From positions 1 through 64,000 of the forward strand of contig OY282367.1 of NCBI GenBank assembly GCA_958295755.1: a stretch of 64,000 bases of DNA. Reading direction: 5' to 3'. Made by a program: the position numbers and the translations under genes. This document shows, one piece after another, positions 16,322-26,533 of this stretch. Numbering within the stretch: position 1 is the stretch's first letter; every line of letters starts with the position of its first letter. The notes beneath the pieces are model-generated. The model was not told the DNA's origin, searched no databases, and was given only the letters and a program-made list of their open reading frames with translations. The DNA comes from an uncultured Acidimicrobiales bacterium (GTDB lineage Bacteria > Actinomycetota > Acidimicrobiia > Acidimicrobiales > Hopanoidiivorantaceae).

Positions 16322-19309
16322 TCAAGTTACAATTTCCCTCCATGTAGTTTTGGTATGTAGTGCTGGTTCTTTTGCGAGAAGCTTTGCAATACTTCTTATT
16401 TCTTTGTACGAGATTTGCAAGATATTAGCTATTGCTTCATCAATTTTTTGTCGTGTTTTGTCGCTATCTAATTTGTATATTGACTCAAGTTTTCTATTTT
16501 TAAGGTCAGAATAGGCGGCTATTCCATCCCGTAGTTGTTCCTCAGTAAGCTTAGTGTAATCTAGCACAGGTAGAGTGCGCAAAGTTGTATTTGACATTAG
16601 GCTTCTTCCAGGGTTCGGTCGATTGCTTTTTGCTATTCGCAATAACAGTCCCAGTGTTGAATTGAGCCATAAGCATGTTATTTCTTCTGAGCCAACCTTC
16701 TTCTCAACTGGTTTTACAGAAACCCAACTGTTGACGCCCAACATTTTAATGTTGGTTATCACGGCAGTTGTTGATTGTGAATTCACCCTCATCCTCTGGC
16801 CGAGCTGTAGGTGAGAGCACTTTTTCCACACTTCATCTGCGTGTGAGGAAGAGGTCTCTCCGAAAGGAATTTTAGACATTTTAGTTTCTAGCGTTGCATT
16901 GGCACCTTGTGACATCTGGTCAATTTTTTTACTATCATGATGCCATAAGGCAGGTCTTCCGAGTTGCGGATGGTAGTCTTCGTGGATCCAATATGGTGCT
17001 TGATGATTTTCTGTATCCAATTTAGCTATTTCTTTTTTTGATTTGGGTTTGCCTTTCTTGGTTATTTTCATAGATTTAATTGACATATCAGCAGGGCCTA
17101 TGTTCCATATTTTATCAAATTCTGACATTGGAATATTTTTTCTGCCAAATTTTCCTATTTCCAATTCTTCTACCGCATCAAGAATTTCTTGGTTAATGTA
17201 CGCCACATACCTTCCAAACTTTTTCTCTTTCAGTCCATCCTGTTGGATGTGAGTAATCCTTCCATAGAAAGTGTTACCTATCATGATGCTATCTTCGTTC
17301 TTATGCTGCAGAATATGGTTTAAGAGTATGCGAGCTTCTGCTGAAGTTTTTGGATTTCTGGCAAGGTTAACAAACCGTATTCTATGGTCTAGGTTTAGAG
17401 TGGTTCTCCTAGTGGCAACAATGAGGGTTTCAGTTAGGTCTGTGGATTCTGAGAAGGCCCACCAGCATCTTCCTGGCACACCTTTTCTTGCTCCTGTATA
17501 TGCAGGATCGTGAGAGACAATAACCCAGTCAATTTCATAGTTTGACTGCAAAACTTCTCTCACACGTTTCCAGCTGGAACCAGTTAGCGAAGTTGCAGGT
17601 AAGACGAATGCGATTCTACCATCAAATGATATTTTTTCATCAGCAAGAGCAAAAAATGCTGCTCCAAGACCTGCCAGTTTTCTGCCACATGTTTTTTTGA
17701 GTGTGTCATCAAGAGCTTTGTCCATTTTTTCTCTATCTGAGGGAGATTGCAAAGAACCAAAAATAGGATTCCATCCAGCCCACTCGCTGTTACCAGGACC
17801 ACCAGCTCTAGTGTAAGGAGGATTGGCTATAACAACTTTCGGAGAATCGGGAAACTTTATTGCTGTTTCTTCCTCGCTTCCTGCCCCTTTTATTCCGTGC
17901 CCACTTATCTCTTCTAATATTGATAGTTGTTCCGCGTTGCCTTCCGATGGAGAACTAGAAAGCATATCAAGGCTACCCAGCTTAGCGAGACCTTCATCAT
18001 TTAGTCCATAGCTCATAACTTTTAGATTCATCCCCGTGATTAGACGAGATGTTTCTGACATTGACAGTGTGCTAGCTGCTAGGTGTACAGCACCAGGGAC
18101 AACATCATACCCATAGAGTTTATTCTCAAGCATTTCATAATTAAAGTCATCGATGCCCCTTTTTTCTCCAGCTTTATCACAGGCTTGTTTGTACAGTTCT
18201 AGAAGCCTTTGCAAAGATGCCATCAGTAATGTTCCAGATCCACAAGCAGGATCAACAATTGTCATATCCTTCAAAAAACTTTTGGGATCTGTTTGAGAAA
18301 TATATTGGAAGGAAGAGTGGTTAGGATCAAATACTAGACCAGCTAACAGTACTGATGCTGGAATACTGGTATAATTCGTAGCCAAAAACTTTCGTGTGTC
18401 AAGCAGTTTATGATATATACGGCCTGCCACGTCATGCTGTTGTATTACTCCCTTTGCCGCTACATGAGATGCGGCGACTTTTAATGGTTTCAACGCGAGA
18501 GATGCTGCACGCGGAGAAAGTGACTCTAAGCTCTCCTTCGCAACATGGAAAATAGGCCACCAATTGATTTCAAGTATTTTTTCCCATTGACTTACGGTTT
18601 CAGTGGGCGAGTGCTTTATCTGTGGACGAGGTATCTGTTTTCCTGTATGGGGGGGAGGTAGAGATTTACTGTCCAAATTGACATGAAGCAATTCTTGAAA
18701 CATCAAAGCATTGATCCACACCAATGCCGTGGTGGATTCAGGATCACTTTTGTCTTCACCTCCTATATGCGCGTATGTTTTAATATAAGATGCTGCTTCG
18801 TCAATTGCAGCTGAAATTTCTTTTACAACATCATCAATTTCTTGTCCACCATCAGTCTTGTTCCAATAGTCAATAATGTGCTGCGCGAAACTATCAACAC
18901 TGAAATGCGATCCTTCCGACCAAACCCCTCCATGCGTTCTTTCCTTCACATATAGTCGCTTAGAATCCTCTAATAATTTGTATGCTGTGTGTTCATCAAC
19001 GGTATTCAACTCTTGTGGGTATTCCACCGCATATACCCGTGATATCGTCTTTCCCTCGTAATTTAGCTGTTGATTCTGTGGTGCTCTTTTATCAGCATCC
19101 GTCACCCCTCCGTCTCCCTTGCCCTCTATCTCGCATTCGATAGCCGCGCAGTGCTCTCCCACATCGATGACCAAATCCAACTCACCTCTTGTTCCTCGCG
19201 ATGTCATATGCCCCTGCAGTGCACGGGAGTGCAACCCTCTCTCGTGGAAGAGAGATGATAGTTTTGCATTCAGTAGATTTTCTCTGGTTTCATCTCTGGA
19301 GACTGGCAT
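16322..19309 (-). CDS. Large N6-adenine DNA methyltransferase, possible fused restriction-modification enzyme
   Basis: The product has 995 residues. SAM-binding motif I (DPACGSGTLL) is near residue 353 and catalytic motif IV (NPPY) near residue 496, the order of gamma-class amino-methyltransferases. An N-terminal region of about 150 residues contains RGELDLVIDVGEHCAAIECEIEGK. That fits a PD-(D/E)xK nuclease core with a weakened catalytic triad. The C-terminal 350 residues would be the target-recognition part. This layout recalls single-chain type IIG/IIL enzymes and other defence methylases. No separate restriction subunit lies next to it. The gene is AT-rich relative to its surroundings, as expected for a transferred defence gene. 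Nuclease activity is inference. Confidence 0.8.
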   Translation of the reverse strand: MPVSRDETRENLLNAKLSSLFHERGLHSRALQGHMTSRGTRGELDLVIDVGEHCAAIECEIEGKGDGGVTDADKRAPQNQQLNYEGKTISRVYAVEYPQELNTVDEHTAYKLLEDSKRLYVKERTHGGVWSEGSHFSVDSFAQHIIDYWNKTDGGQEIDDVVKEISAAIDEAASYIKTYAHIGGEDKSDPESTTALVWINALMFQELLHVNLDSKSLPPPHTGKQIPRPQIKHSPTETVSQWEKILEINWWPIFHVAKESLESLSPRAASLALKPLKVAASHVAAKGVIQQHDVAGRIYHKLLDTRKFLATNYTSIPASVLLAGLVFDPNHSSFQYISQTDPKSFLKDMTIVDPACGSGTLLMASLQRLLELYKQACDKAGEKRGIDDFNYEMLENKLYGYDVVPGAVHLAASTLSMSETSRLITGMNLKVMSYGLNDEGLAKLGSLDMLSSSPSEGNAEQLSILEEISGHGIKGAGSEEETAIKFPDSPKVVIANPPYTRAGGPGNSEWAGWNPIFGSLQSPSDREKMDKALDDTLKKTCGRKLAGLGAAFFALADEKISFDGRIAFVLPATSLTGSSWKRVREVLQSNYEIDWVIVSHDPAYTGARKGVPGRCWWAFSESTDLTETLIVATRRTTLNLDHRIRFVNLARNPKTSAEARILLNHILQHKNEDSIMIGNTFYGRITHIQQDGLKEKKFGRYVAYINQEILDAVEELEIGKFGRKNIPMSEFDKIWNIGPADMSIKSMKITKKGKPKSKKEIAKLDTENHQAPYWIHEDYHPQLGRPALWHHDSKKIDQMSQGANATLETKMSKIPFGETSSSHADEVWKKCSHLQLGQRMRVNSQSTTAVITNIKMLGVNSWVSVKPVEKKVGSEEITCLWLNSTLGLLLRIAKSNRPNPGRSLMSNTTLRTLPVLDYTKLTEEQLRDGIAAYSDLKNRKLESIYKLDSDKTRQKIDEAIANILQISYKEIRSIAKLLAKEPALHTKTTWREIVT

Positions 19310-19389
19310 TGTTATTCCTTTCTACAATAAAACAACTGTTTTGAGAATAGCACAGCTTAGGTGCAATTGTTCAGGGAGTAGACAAGTTC

Positions 19390-22300
19390 CTACTTCTTTG
19401 TGAGATCGCTGAAATAATAATCCGCCTCATTTTTGGTGTCTGCAGGAGTGGTTTGGGGGAGGCCATCTAGGAAAGTTACCTGGCGGGTGCGGAGGGCGGG
19501 GGTGCGGGGAGTGCCTAGGATTGGGCCGGTTAGGTTCAAAGGGTCGGTGGCACTTAAGGTGATGCGTTGGTCGTTGCGAGGGAGGCGGCGAACGAAGCGG
19601 AGGTCGGCGACTGCTTCGGGCAGGGCAAACTGCTCTCCCACGAAACCTGTGATAAATCTGCCGCCGCGCACAATGCCCCTGGCTTCTAATCGGCGTAAAG
19701 CCCACAGCACATCTCGCCAAGGGATCGCGCTGTTCTCAAGTATGAAAATATCGCGGAATACCACACCCCAGCGAGCTAGAAGCTGCTCGGCAAATAGCTC
19801 AGCTAGCTCGTCTGGGTCGCCTCCTGCTTCGGGCGAAGGAAGCAGTGCCCAGCGGCCACGACTGCTTTTGAAATCCGCACCTCTAAGATCGGCGCGTCTG
19901 GGATTTGCGATTCTAGATGTCCTTGCTCGTCTGCGGCTCAAAGAACGACTTGGGAGAGTTCCAAAGTATTGCTTATAGCCTTGCTGTTTATTTAGGCGGG
20001 TACGGTTCAGTAAAGAGCGCAGTGCCCCGAAACTGTCGGCTGTGAGTAAACCTCGGGCGATGCCGTCGCCTAAGCCATTCTCAACATCAGTAGGCAGACG
20101 GCTTATGTCAGTGGCAAGTTCGGCTAGAAAGCGGGCCCCCTTGACTTCTAGAGCTTCAAGTATTTCTGCGGTTGCACCGGTTTCGGGCCGCTCTGGGGTT
20201 TCTTCACCACGCACAGCTGCGAGTAGCCAGCCTATGTCGTCTCGCATGGCTAAGGTGATCGGCGTGGCTCGGGAAGGGCCGTTGCTGGATCGGGTAGACG
20301 AACTAGGGCTAAAACGACCCCAAACCACTTCGCCCGACATGCATAGCTCATCTAGTTTGCTTGAGGTATAAGAGGCAATTCGGCGTGCTAAGACTTCTTC
20401 TTCCCAAGATGCTGCTGGCAACTCCCAGCCTTGCAGCTGCTCAATAACTCGTCGCAGGCCGGCTAGGCCGCGCACTTGACAGCCGGGGGCAACATGGTGC
20501 CATCGCAGCAAAAAGCGCATGAAATCTTGCGCTGAGACAGGCTCGGTTTGGCTACGGCGTGTCTTCTTGGAGTAGTGATGAATACGCAGTAGCAGACGGC
20601 GGGCGCACCACTGAGTTTCGGTTGGTTTGCTGAGCGAGATATCGCGGGCAGCTGGACTAGTTGGCGTCCAATTTCCCTGCAGCACATAGCCTTGAGATTC
20701 GAGCGTGGCTAATGCGGTTCGAACCGCGTTGAGAGGAAGGGCTGTCTTTTCGGCAAGTTCGGTAGCGGTTATTGGGCCAGTTGTGTCTAAATGCCCGCGC
20801 AGCAACTTGACGGTAGTTTCCTCTTCTGGCGGCCATAGAGCAGCTATTTCATCTCGAAACTCTGCTGCGTGCCAAAGTTCAATAGTTTCGGGTTTTTCGG
20901 TTTCTGCGAGTTTGACTTCTCGCTCTACAAAAATCGCCGCAGCTCTCGACTGCTCTGCTAGCTCATTGAACCAGTCTCTCCACTCCTCGCGCGCTGGCAT
21001 TGCTATTAGCCAGCTCAGCACATCGTGCAGCTCGTTGGCGTCACGAGGATCTGGGGCAACTTCTTGGCGGACACGCTCCACAGCGGCTTCTTCGGGTTCG
21101 GCGATGAGGCTTGGGTCTAATCCGCGCCGCATCGCCACGGCTTGAGTGCGCCGTTCTTCCAGTGGAGCATCGTCTAGGAATGTGAAGGGTTTGCCATTTA
21201 GTACTTCATGGCTGAGAGGCGATGGCTCAGGTGTGTCAATGAAGCGCATTTCTATCGAATTGGTTTCTATTTCTTTTAGCAGTTCTTTGAGGCGATCAAT
21301 GTCTAGGGCTTCTCTAAGAGCGTCGTCTACCGTTTGGCGCACTAGCAGATGATCGGGTATCTCAATGTTCGGACCTGCAGCGTTGTCTTGGCATGCCGCT
21401 AGCGATGGAAACACCGCAGCCATTACATCGTCGGCTTCCATGCGCTGTATCTGAGGCGGATTGCGCTTGCCACCTTTGAAGCGCAACACGGTCAAAGCTC
21501 TATTCAAGTTCCAACGCCAGCGGGCAGTGAAGATGGGTGTGGGCAGAACGGCCTGTTCCAGAACTTCCTCTACTGTGCTGGCCGTAACATAGCGGGCTAT
21601 CTCTTCTAGTGGGAAGCTGTGTTGTGGACCTAGCGAAAGCACGATGGCATCATCGTTGGCTGCTGCTTGCAATTCAAAGTCGAAAGTACGACAAAAACGT
21701 TTGCGAAGAGCTAGCCCCAAGCCTCGGTTGACGCGGCAGCCTCTGGGGTTATGGACGACTAGCTGCATCCCGCCTGTCTCGTCAAAAAACCGCTCTACTA
21801 CTATGCGGCGGTGACTGGGTAAAGCTCCCAACAGCTTGCGGCTAGCAGCTAGGTAGTCCACGATGAATTCCGCCGCTTCGCTGGGGATGCCACACTGGAA
21901 TTCAAGCTCGCTTGCGGCTTCCTTGGCTTGGGCGGCTTGCTCTATGGCTTGGCTGAACTGCCCTGTGCCTTGGTTGGCTCCGCCGCTCAAATGTTGTTCT
22001 ACAAGTTCCCGCAAAGCCCCTACCTCTTCGCTCAATTCAACGGTGCGCCCTGGGGCTTCGCCGAGCCAGAAAGGAAGAGTAGGGGGTGCCCCTTCAGCAT
22101 CCACGACTCGCACGATGCCGCGCTCAACTCTGCGGATGCGCCAAGAGTGTGTGCCGAGCAGGAATATATCACCAGCCATAGATTCCACAGCCCAATCTTC
22201 ATGCACAGTTCCTATGAAGGTATCGTCAGGGTCGAGCACCACTCTGTAGTCTGCAACATCGGGGATAGCCCCGCCCGAAGTGATGGCTGAAAGGCGTGCT

Positions 22301-23814
22301 GCCCGCCGGGCTGAGACTTCGCCGTTTATTGTGTCCCAGCGCAGGTACGCCCCCTTCTGCCCGTGTCCGCAGGCGATTCCTTCAGAAGCAAGTCGCAAGG
22401 CTTCGTCAAAATCTTCGCGTAGAAGTTCGCTGAAGGGAGCAGCGCGACACACAAACCTATAAAGCTCATCTGTTTGCCAATCTTGCGATGCCACCTCTGC
22501 CACGAGCTGTTGCACCAAGATATCTTTTGGAGCCACAGGGGGCTCCACTGCGTCTAATCGCCCGTTGCGAACTGCTCTCATAAGAGCGGCGCACTCTACT
22601 AACTCGTCTCGTGTGAAGGGGAAAAGCTTGCCCTTCGGAGTGCCGTGGCGACTGTGGTTGGAGCGTCCCACCCGCTGGAGGAACACAGCGATGCTGCGAG
22701 GCGATCCGAGTTGACAGACCAGCTCCACCGGGCCGATGTCTATGCCTAGCTCTAAAGAGGCGGTGGCTACCAGAGCTTTGAGGTCACCTGCCCGCAGACG
22801 AGCTTCCACTCGCAGTCTGCGATCTTTAGAAAGCGAGCCGTGGTGGGCGGCGACTTCGCCTTCGCCTAAGAGTTCGCCAAGTTGATGAGCTATCCGTTCA
22901 GCCATGCGCCGTGTGTTGACGAACACCAAAGTTGTGCGATGCTGTTTGACGAGCTCAGCAATGTGTGCGAGCACTTCGGCGGTTTGTTCGTGTGATGCGA
23001 CAGCTTCTAGCTCGGTATCGGGGAAGTGAAGGGTGATGTCTAGGTTGCGCTCGTGGCCGATGTTGACTATTTCGCAAGGACGATTCACCCCCACTAGCAG
23101 TCGGGCTATTACCTCCAGTGGCCGCTGTGTGGCGGACAGACCGATGCGGGTAGGAGGCGTGTGGCAGATGTGATCTAGCCGTTCCAAGCTGAGGGCTAAA
23201 TGACTGCCTCGCTTGTCGCGGGCGACGGCGTGGATTTCATCTACGATGACTGTCTTGGCTGTCCGTAGCATTTCACGGCTGCGTTCGGCGGTGAGTAGCA
23301 GATAAAACGACTCAGGGGTGGTTATGACGAAAGTGGGTGGGTTGCGTAGCATCGCTGCTCTGGCCGACTGCGGTGTGTCGCCGGAGCGCACGAATACTGA
23401 GAGGGCGGGCGGTTCAAAACCTAGTTGTCGTGCGTGCTCGGCGATTTCTTGAAGAGGCTGTTGTAGATTTTCGCTGATGTCGGTAGCTAGGGCTTTGAGA
23501 GGCGAGACATAGACCACTTGCACTTGTCGGGTGACATCTTCGCCGCAAGTGTGTGCTTTGTAGAGCTGGTCTATAGATATCAGCAACGCAGCGAGAGTTT
23601 TACCCGAACCAGTCGGGGCAGCTACTAAGGTGTTGTGCCCTGCAGCTATATGACTCCATGCCTGCCTTTGCGGTGGGGTGGGGCCGAGAGGGAACCGCTC
23701 AACAAACCACGATCTAATTGCCAGTGATTCCAAAAGCTGGGTGTCGTCTTCTGGCGAGTTAGCTTTAGGCGAATAATCAGCACCAGATATTGCAGTTTCT
23801 ATTGAAGATTCCAT
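19390..23814 (-). CDS. lhr: Lhr-type large DEAD/DEAH helicase
   Basis: The 1474-residue product is close to the length of full Lhr proteins, superfamily 2 DNA/RNA helicases that act in DNA repair. The Q-like motif PTPPQRQAW precedes Walker A APTGSGKT (residues 66-73). Motif II is VDEIH near residue 190, and SATQRP, the LVFVNTRR block and VGRSNHSRHGTPKG follow. After the helicase core come the winged-helix and C-terminal Lhr regions. Actinobacterial Lhr is often damage-induced. The ATG at 23814 is preceded by a short repetitive spacer. Confidence 0.93.
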   Translation of the reverse strand: MESSIETAISGADYSPKANSPEDDTQLLESLAIRSWFVERFPLGPTPPQRQAWSHIAAGHNTLVAAPTGSGKTLAALLISIDQLYKAHTCGEDVTRQVQVVYVSPLKALATDISENLQQPLQEIAEHARQLGFEPPALSVFVRSGDTPQSARAAMLRNPPTFVITTPESFYLLLTAERSREMLRTAKTVIVDEIHAVARDKRGSHLALSLERLDHICHTPPTRIGLSATQRPLEVIARLLVGVNRPCEIVNIGHERNLDITLHFPDTELEAVASHEQTAEVLAHIAELVKQHRTTLVFVNTRRMAERIAHQLGELLGEGEVAAHHGSLSKDRRLRVEARLRAGDLKALVATASLELGIDIGPVELVCQLGSPRSIAVFLQRVGRSNHSRHGTPKGKLFPFTRDELVECAALMRAVRNGRLDAVEPPVAPKDILVQQLVAEVASQDWQTDELYRFVCRAAPFSELLREDFDEALRLASEGIACGHGQKGAYLRWDTINGEVSARRAARLSAITSGGAIPDVADYRVVLDPDDTFIGTVHEDWAVESMAGDIFLLGTHSWRIRRVERGIVRVVDAEGAPPTLPFWLGEAPGRTVELSEEVGALRELVEQHLSGGANQGTGQFSQAIEQAAQAKEAASELEFQCGIPSEAAEFIVDYLAASRKLLGALPSHRRIVVERFFDETGGMQLVVHNPRGCRVNRGLGLALRKRFCRTFDFELQAAANDDAIVLSLGPQHSFPLEEIARYVTASTVEEVLEQAVLPTPIFTARWRWNLNRALTVLRFKGGKRNPPQIQRMEADDVMAAVFPSLAACQDNAAGPNIEIPDHLLVRQTVDDALREALDIDRLKELLKEIETNSIEMRFIDTPEPSPLSHEVLNGKPFTFLDDAPLEERRTQAVAMRRGLDPSLIAEPEEAAVERVRQEVAPDPRDANELHDVLSWLIAMPAREEWRDWFNELAEQSRAAAIFVEREVKLAETEKPETIELWHAAEFRDEIAALWPPEEETTVKLLRGHLDTTGPITATELAEKTALPLNAVRTALATLESQGYVLQGNWTPTSPAARDISLSKPTETQWCARRLLLRIHHYSKKTRRSQTEPVSAQDFMRFLLRWHHVAPGCQVRGLAGLRRVIEQLQGWELPAASWEEEVLARRIASYTSSKLDELCMSGEVVWGRFSPSSSTRSSNGPSRATPITLAMRDDIGWLLAAVRGEETPERPETGATAEILEALEVKGARFLAELATDISRLPTDVENGLGDGIARGLLTADSFGALRSLLNRTRLNKQQGYKQYFGTLPSRSLSRRRARTSRIANPRRADLRGADFKSSRGRWALLPSPEAGGDPDELAELFAEQLLARWGVVFRDIFILENSAIPWRDVLWALRRLEARGIVRGGRFITGFVGEQFALPEAVADLRFVRRLPRNDQRITLSATDPLNLTGPILGTPRTPALRTRQVTFLDGLPQTTPADTKNEADYYFSDLTKK

Positions 23815-23910
23815 AGTTCAGATTCCATAGTCTCGAATTGATTTCAAGCTGACAGTTTCTTGTTGGTTTTCTAACAGTCTTTGGTTTTGAGTTGGCAGTC
23901 TTTGGTTGTT

Positions 23911-24741
23911 TTATGTTTTGCGGTTTTGAATTAGATCCATGAAGGCTTTGCCTTCCAGAGAGAGAGCATTGTCGATGGGGTTGTGTCGCCAGGCCATCGC
24001 TACTTTTTTCACCGAGATTGCCGAAGCCATATCTTTTTCTGCGATGGCTGAAGCTGCTGCGATGGCATCTTCAAGAAAAGTCTCAGACACTTTGAACACT
24101 AGACCCATCTCTTTAGCCTCCTCAGCCCCCACCCATTCGGAGCTCAGTAATAGCCACATGGCGTTTTGCCACCCGAGCAGCTGCGGCAACAGCCAAGTAG
24201 ATGCCGCCTCCGCACCAACTCCTAGAGAAGTAAAGGGACATTTGAAGCGTGCTTGGGGAGAGGCAAACACAAGGTCGGCAAAACCCAGCATGGTTGTGCC
24301 CAGTCCCACAGCTGCTCCGTTTACTGCCATTACTAGCGGTTTGGGAAAGTGCTGCAAGATGTCCAGTAGCCCCCAAGAGTTGCTATCGCTGCTACTATCA
24401 GTGTCTTCAGAGGCTGTGCTTCCAGAGGCAGTGTCTCCAGGTGCAGCGTCTCCAGGGGCAGTGTCTTGTGAAATAGGTACCTCAGCTATCTCTTGAGAGA
24501 CTTCTTCTACCCCAGGTAGCCCACCAGTCAAGGATGATAGTTCTTTCAAATCGATGCCCGCGCTGAAAGCCTTGCCTTCGCCAGTCAGCACCACTGCGCC
24601 TACGTTGTCGTCTGTGGCGGCTTCGGCAAGAGCTGCGTTTACTTCGTTTCGCAAAGCATCGTTGAAGGCGTTGCTAGCTTCAGGTCGGCAAAATGTCAAT
24701 AGCATCACCCTCTGTTTGTTCTCAATCTTTATCAAGCTCAT
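23911..24741 (-). CDS. Enoyl-CoA hydratase/isomerase family protein
   Basis: This is a crotonase-fold protein of 276 residues. FCRPEASNAFNDALRNE is the N-terminal block. The oxyanion-hole segment AFSAGIDLKEL lies near residue 58, and the second block is MAVNGAAVGLGTTM. The hydratase Glu positions are not both evident, so isomerase or other crotonase activity is possible. An inserted, low-complexity acidic segment (about residues 85-122, with APGD/ASGS pentapeptides) comes from 15-nt tandem repeats at 24400-24475. It sits in the loop where crotonases vary. The ATG at 24741 begins a typical MSLIKIEN strand. Confidence 0.85.
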   Translation of the reverse strand: MSLIKIENKQRVMLLTFCRPEASNAFNDALRNEVNAALAEAATDDNVGAVVLTGEGKAFSAGIDLKELSSLTGGLPGVEEVSQEIAEVPISQDTAPGDAAPGDTASGSTASEDTDSSSDSNSWGLLDILQHFPKPLVMAVNGAAVGLGTTMLGFADLVFASPQARFKCPFTSLGVGAEAASTWLLPQLLGWQNAMWLLLSSEWVGAEEAKEMGLVFKVSETFLEDAIAAASAIAEKDMASAISVKKVAMAWRHNPIDNALSLEGKAFMDLIQNRKT

Positions 24742-24969
24742 GAAATCTCCTGTCCTTGTTGTTTGGTTTGTGTTGGCTTTGTGTTGGCTTACCTCAGTTT
24801 GCGATACTCATTATTGCTGCTACCTATAGGCAAGTTTAACTAGGGGGTGCGATGAGCATCGGCAAAGCCCGGTAGAAGCACCCAGTAGAAGCCCAGTAAA
24901 ACCCCAGTAGAAGCCCAATATCAGGTGAGACTTTGCTAAGAGACTTAGGTTTGGCTAGTATCGCAGAAA

Positions 24970-25749
24970 ATGGACACTTCAAAGGTTTCTGGGGTTTCTG
25001 GGCCGCTAGCAATGGAGGTTGATGCTCTCTCAGTTGTGTATCAACGCTCTATCAAGGCCTTGCAGGGTGTCAGTCTTGCTGTTCCGCAGGGAGAAGTGGT
25101 GGCGATTTTGGGAGCTAACGGAGCAGGCAAAACCACCTTCCTTCGCACTATCAGCGGCCTGCTAGGGTTTCACGGCGGGGCGATCACATCGGGTTCGTAT
25201 CGCCTGTGGGGTCGCTCGGCAGAGAAGCTGGCTCCGCAGTCCATCGTGAGGCGGGGCGTGTCGCAGGTTATGGAAGGGCGGCGCATCATGGCACAGATGA
25301 CTGTAGAAGAAAACCTTGATCTAGGTGCTATTTCTGTGCGTAGTCGCCGTGAAACCGCTGAGCGCAAACATCAGTTGCTAGAGCAGTTTCCTTGGCTGGG
25401 CGAGCGGCGACACTCGGTGGCGGGCTATCTATCTGGCGGAGAGCAGCAGATGCTCGCAATCGCCAGGGCACTCATGAGCAACCCGCGGTTCATCATTTTG
25501 GATGAGCCTTCACTCGGTTTAGCCCCGATCATCGCCCGCCAAATTGCCGGTATCATCGCCGAGATAGCAGCAGATGGCACCACCGTGTTGCTAGTGGAGC
25601 AGAACGCAGCTATGGCACTTTCGCTTTGCAGCTATGCCTATGTGTTTCAGACCGGAAAGGTAGCCAAGCAGGGCACAGCCGAAGATCTGCTGGATGACCA
25701 GTACATCCAAGAGTTGTATCTTGGTCTTGCCGGAGCAGAGGCGACATGA
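24970..25749 (+). CDS. livF: Branched-chain amino acid ABC transporter ATP-binding protein LivF
   Basis: This is an ATP-hydrolysing subunit of a HAAT-type importer. Walker A is GANGAGKTT, the signature is YLSGGEQQMLA, Walker B is RFIILDEPSLGLAP, and the H-loop region is followed by LLVEQN, typical of LivF. The first 14 residues are extra and partly repetitive (VSGVSG). It is the first gene of a livF-livG-livH-livM operon and overlaps livG by 4 bp. No substrate-binding gene is adjacent; a candidate lies at 35262-36668. Confidence 0.92.
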   Translation: MDTSKVSGVSGPLAMEVDALSVVYQRSIKALQGVSLAVPQGEVVAILGANGAGKTTFLRTISGLLGFHGGAITSGSYRLWGRSAEKLAPQSIVRRGVSQVMEGRRIMAQMTVEENLDLGAISVRSRRETAERKHQLLEQFPWLGERRHSVAGYLSGGEQQMLAIARALMSNPRFIILDEPSLGLAPIIARQIAGIIAEIAADGTTVLLVEQNAAMALSLCSYAYVFQTGKVAKQGTAEDLLDDQYIQELYLGLAGAEAT

Positions 25750-26519
25750 CCAGCACCGAGCTACGCATAGAAAATGTGAGCTTCGCAGTGGGCGGCATTT
25801 CCATCTTGGAAAATGTCAACCTCACGGTGCGACCTGGCGAGCTGATGGGAATTATCGGGCCGAATGGAGCGGGCAAGTCTTCGCTATTCAACTGCATTAG
25901 CGGTATATATATGCCCACCGCAGGGCGTATTTCCCTAGCCCAGCAGACACTCACAGGTCTGTCCCCTGTGGCGGTCGCCCGCCGAGGCATCGCCCGCACA
26001 TTCCAAAACCTCGCCCTCTTTGAGAATCTAAATGTCACCGACAATCTTATGTTGGGGCGTCATCGTCTTATGAAGACAGGTTTTGCTACTGCTGCTTTTT
26101 GGTTTGGGCGGGCGCGGCGAGAGGAAGTCATCCATCGCCAGGCTTGCTCTGAGCTTGTGGATTTGCTCGGCCTGGGTGCAGCGGCGAATTTACCAGTGGG
26201 GTTGCTACCTTATGGGGCGCAGAAGCGAGTGGAGTTGGGGCGTGCCTTGGCTGCTTCCCCCGATGTGTTGTTGCTAGATGAGCCTGTGGCGGGGATGAAT
26301 ATAGATGAGACAGAGCAGATGGCTACCATCATCGGTAGCATTCACCAACAGCTCAACATCACTATCATTTTGGTGGAACACGATGTGCATATGGTTGTGG
26401 GGCTGGCCGACCGCATCTGTGCTATCAACTTCGGCCAAGTCGTGACGGTGGACGAGCCGCAAGCTGTAGTATCGCATCCCACTGTGATAGAGGCATATCT
26501 AGGGTCGGAATGGTCATAA
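25746..26519 (+). CDS. livG: Branched-chain amino acid ABC transporter ATP-binding protein LivG
   Basis: This is the second ATPase subunit. Visible are Walker A GPNGAGKSS, the ARTFQNLALFENLNVTDNLMLG segment diagnostic of LivG, a signature motif reading LPYGAQKRVELGRAL (degenerate for the usual LSGGQ, as is common in LivG), Walker B LLLDEPVAGMN, and the LVEHDVHMV H-loop. The ATG overlaps the livF stop (ATGA). It ends just before the livH ribosome-binding site. Confidence 0.92.
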   Translation: MTSTELRIENVSFAVGGISILENVNLTVRPGELMGIIGPNGAGKSSLFNCISGIYMPTAGRISLAQQTLTGLSPVAVARRGIARTFQNLALFENLNVTDNLMLGRHRLMKTGFATAAFWFGRARREEVIHRQACSELVDLLGLGAAANLPVGLLPYGAQKRVELGRALAASPDVLLLDEPVAGMNIDETEQMATIIGSIHQQLNITIILVEHDVHMVVGLADRICAINFGQVVTVDEPQAVVSHPTVIEAYLGSEWS

Positions 26520-26533
26520 TGAGGGAGTTTTTT

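Noticed and set aside
16322..19309. BREX PglX
   Set aside because: The methyltransferase motifs fit, but no BREX companion genes (pglZ, brxC, brxL) are nearby.
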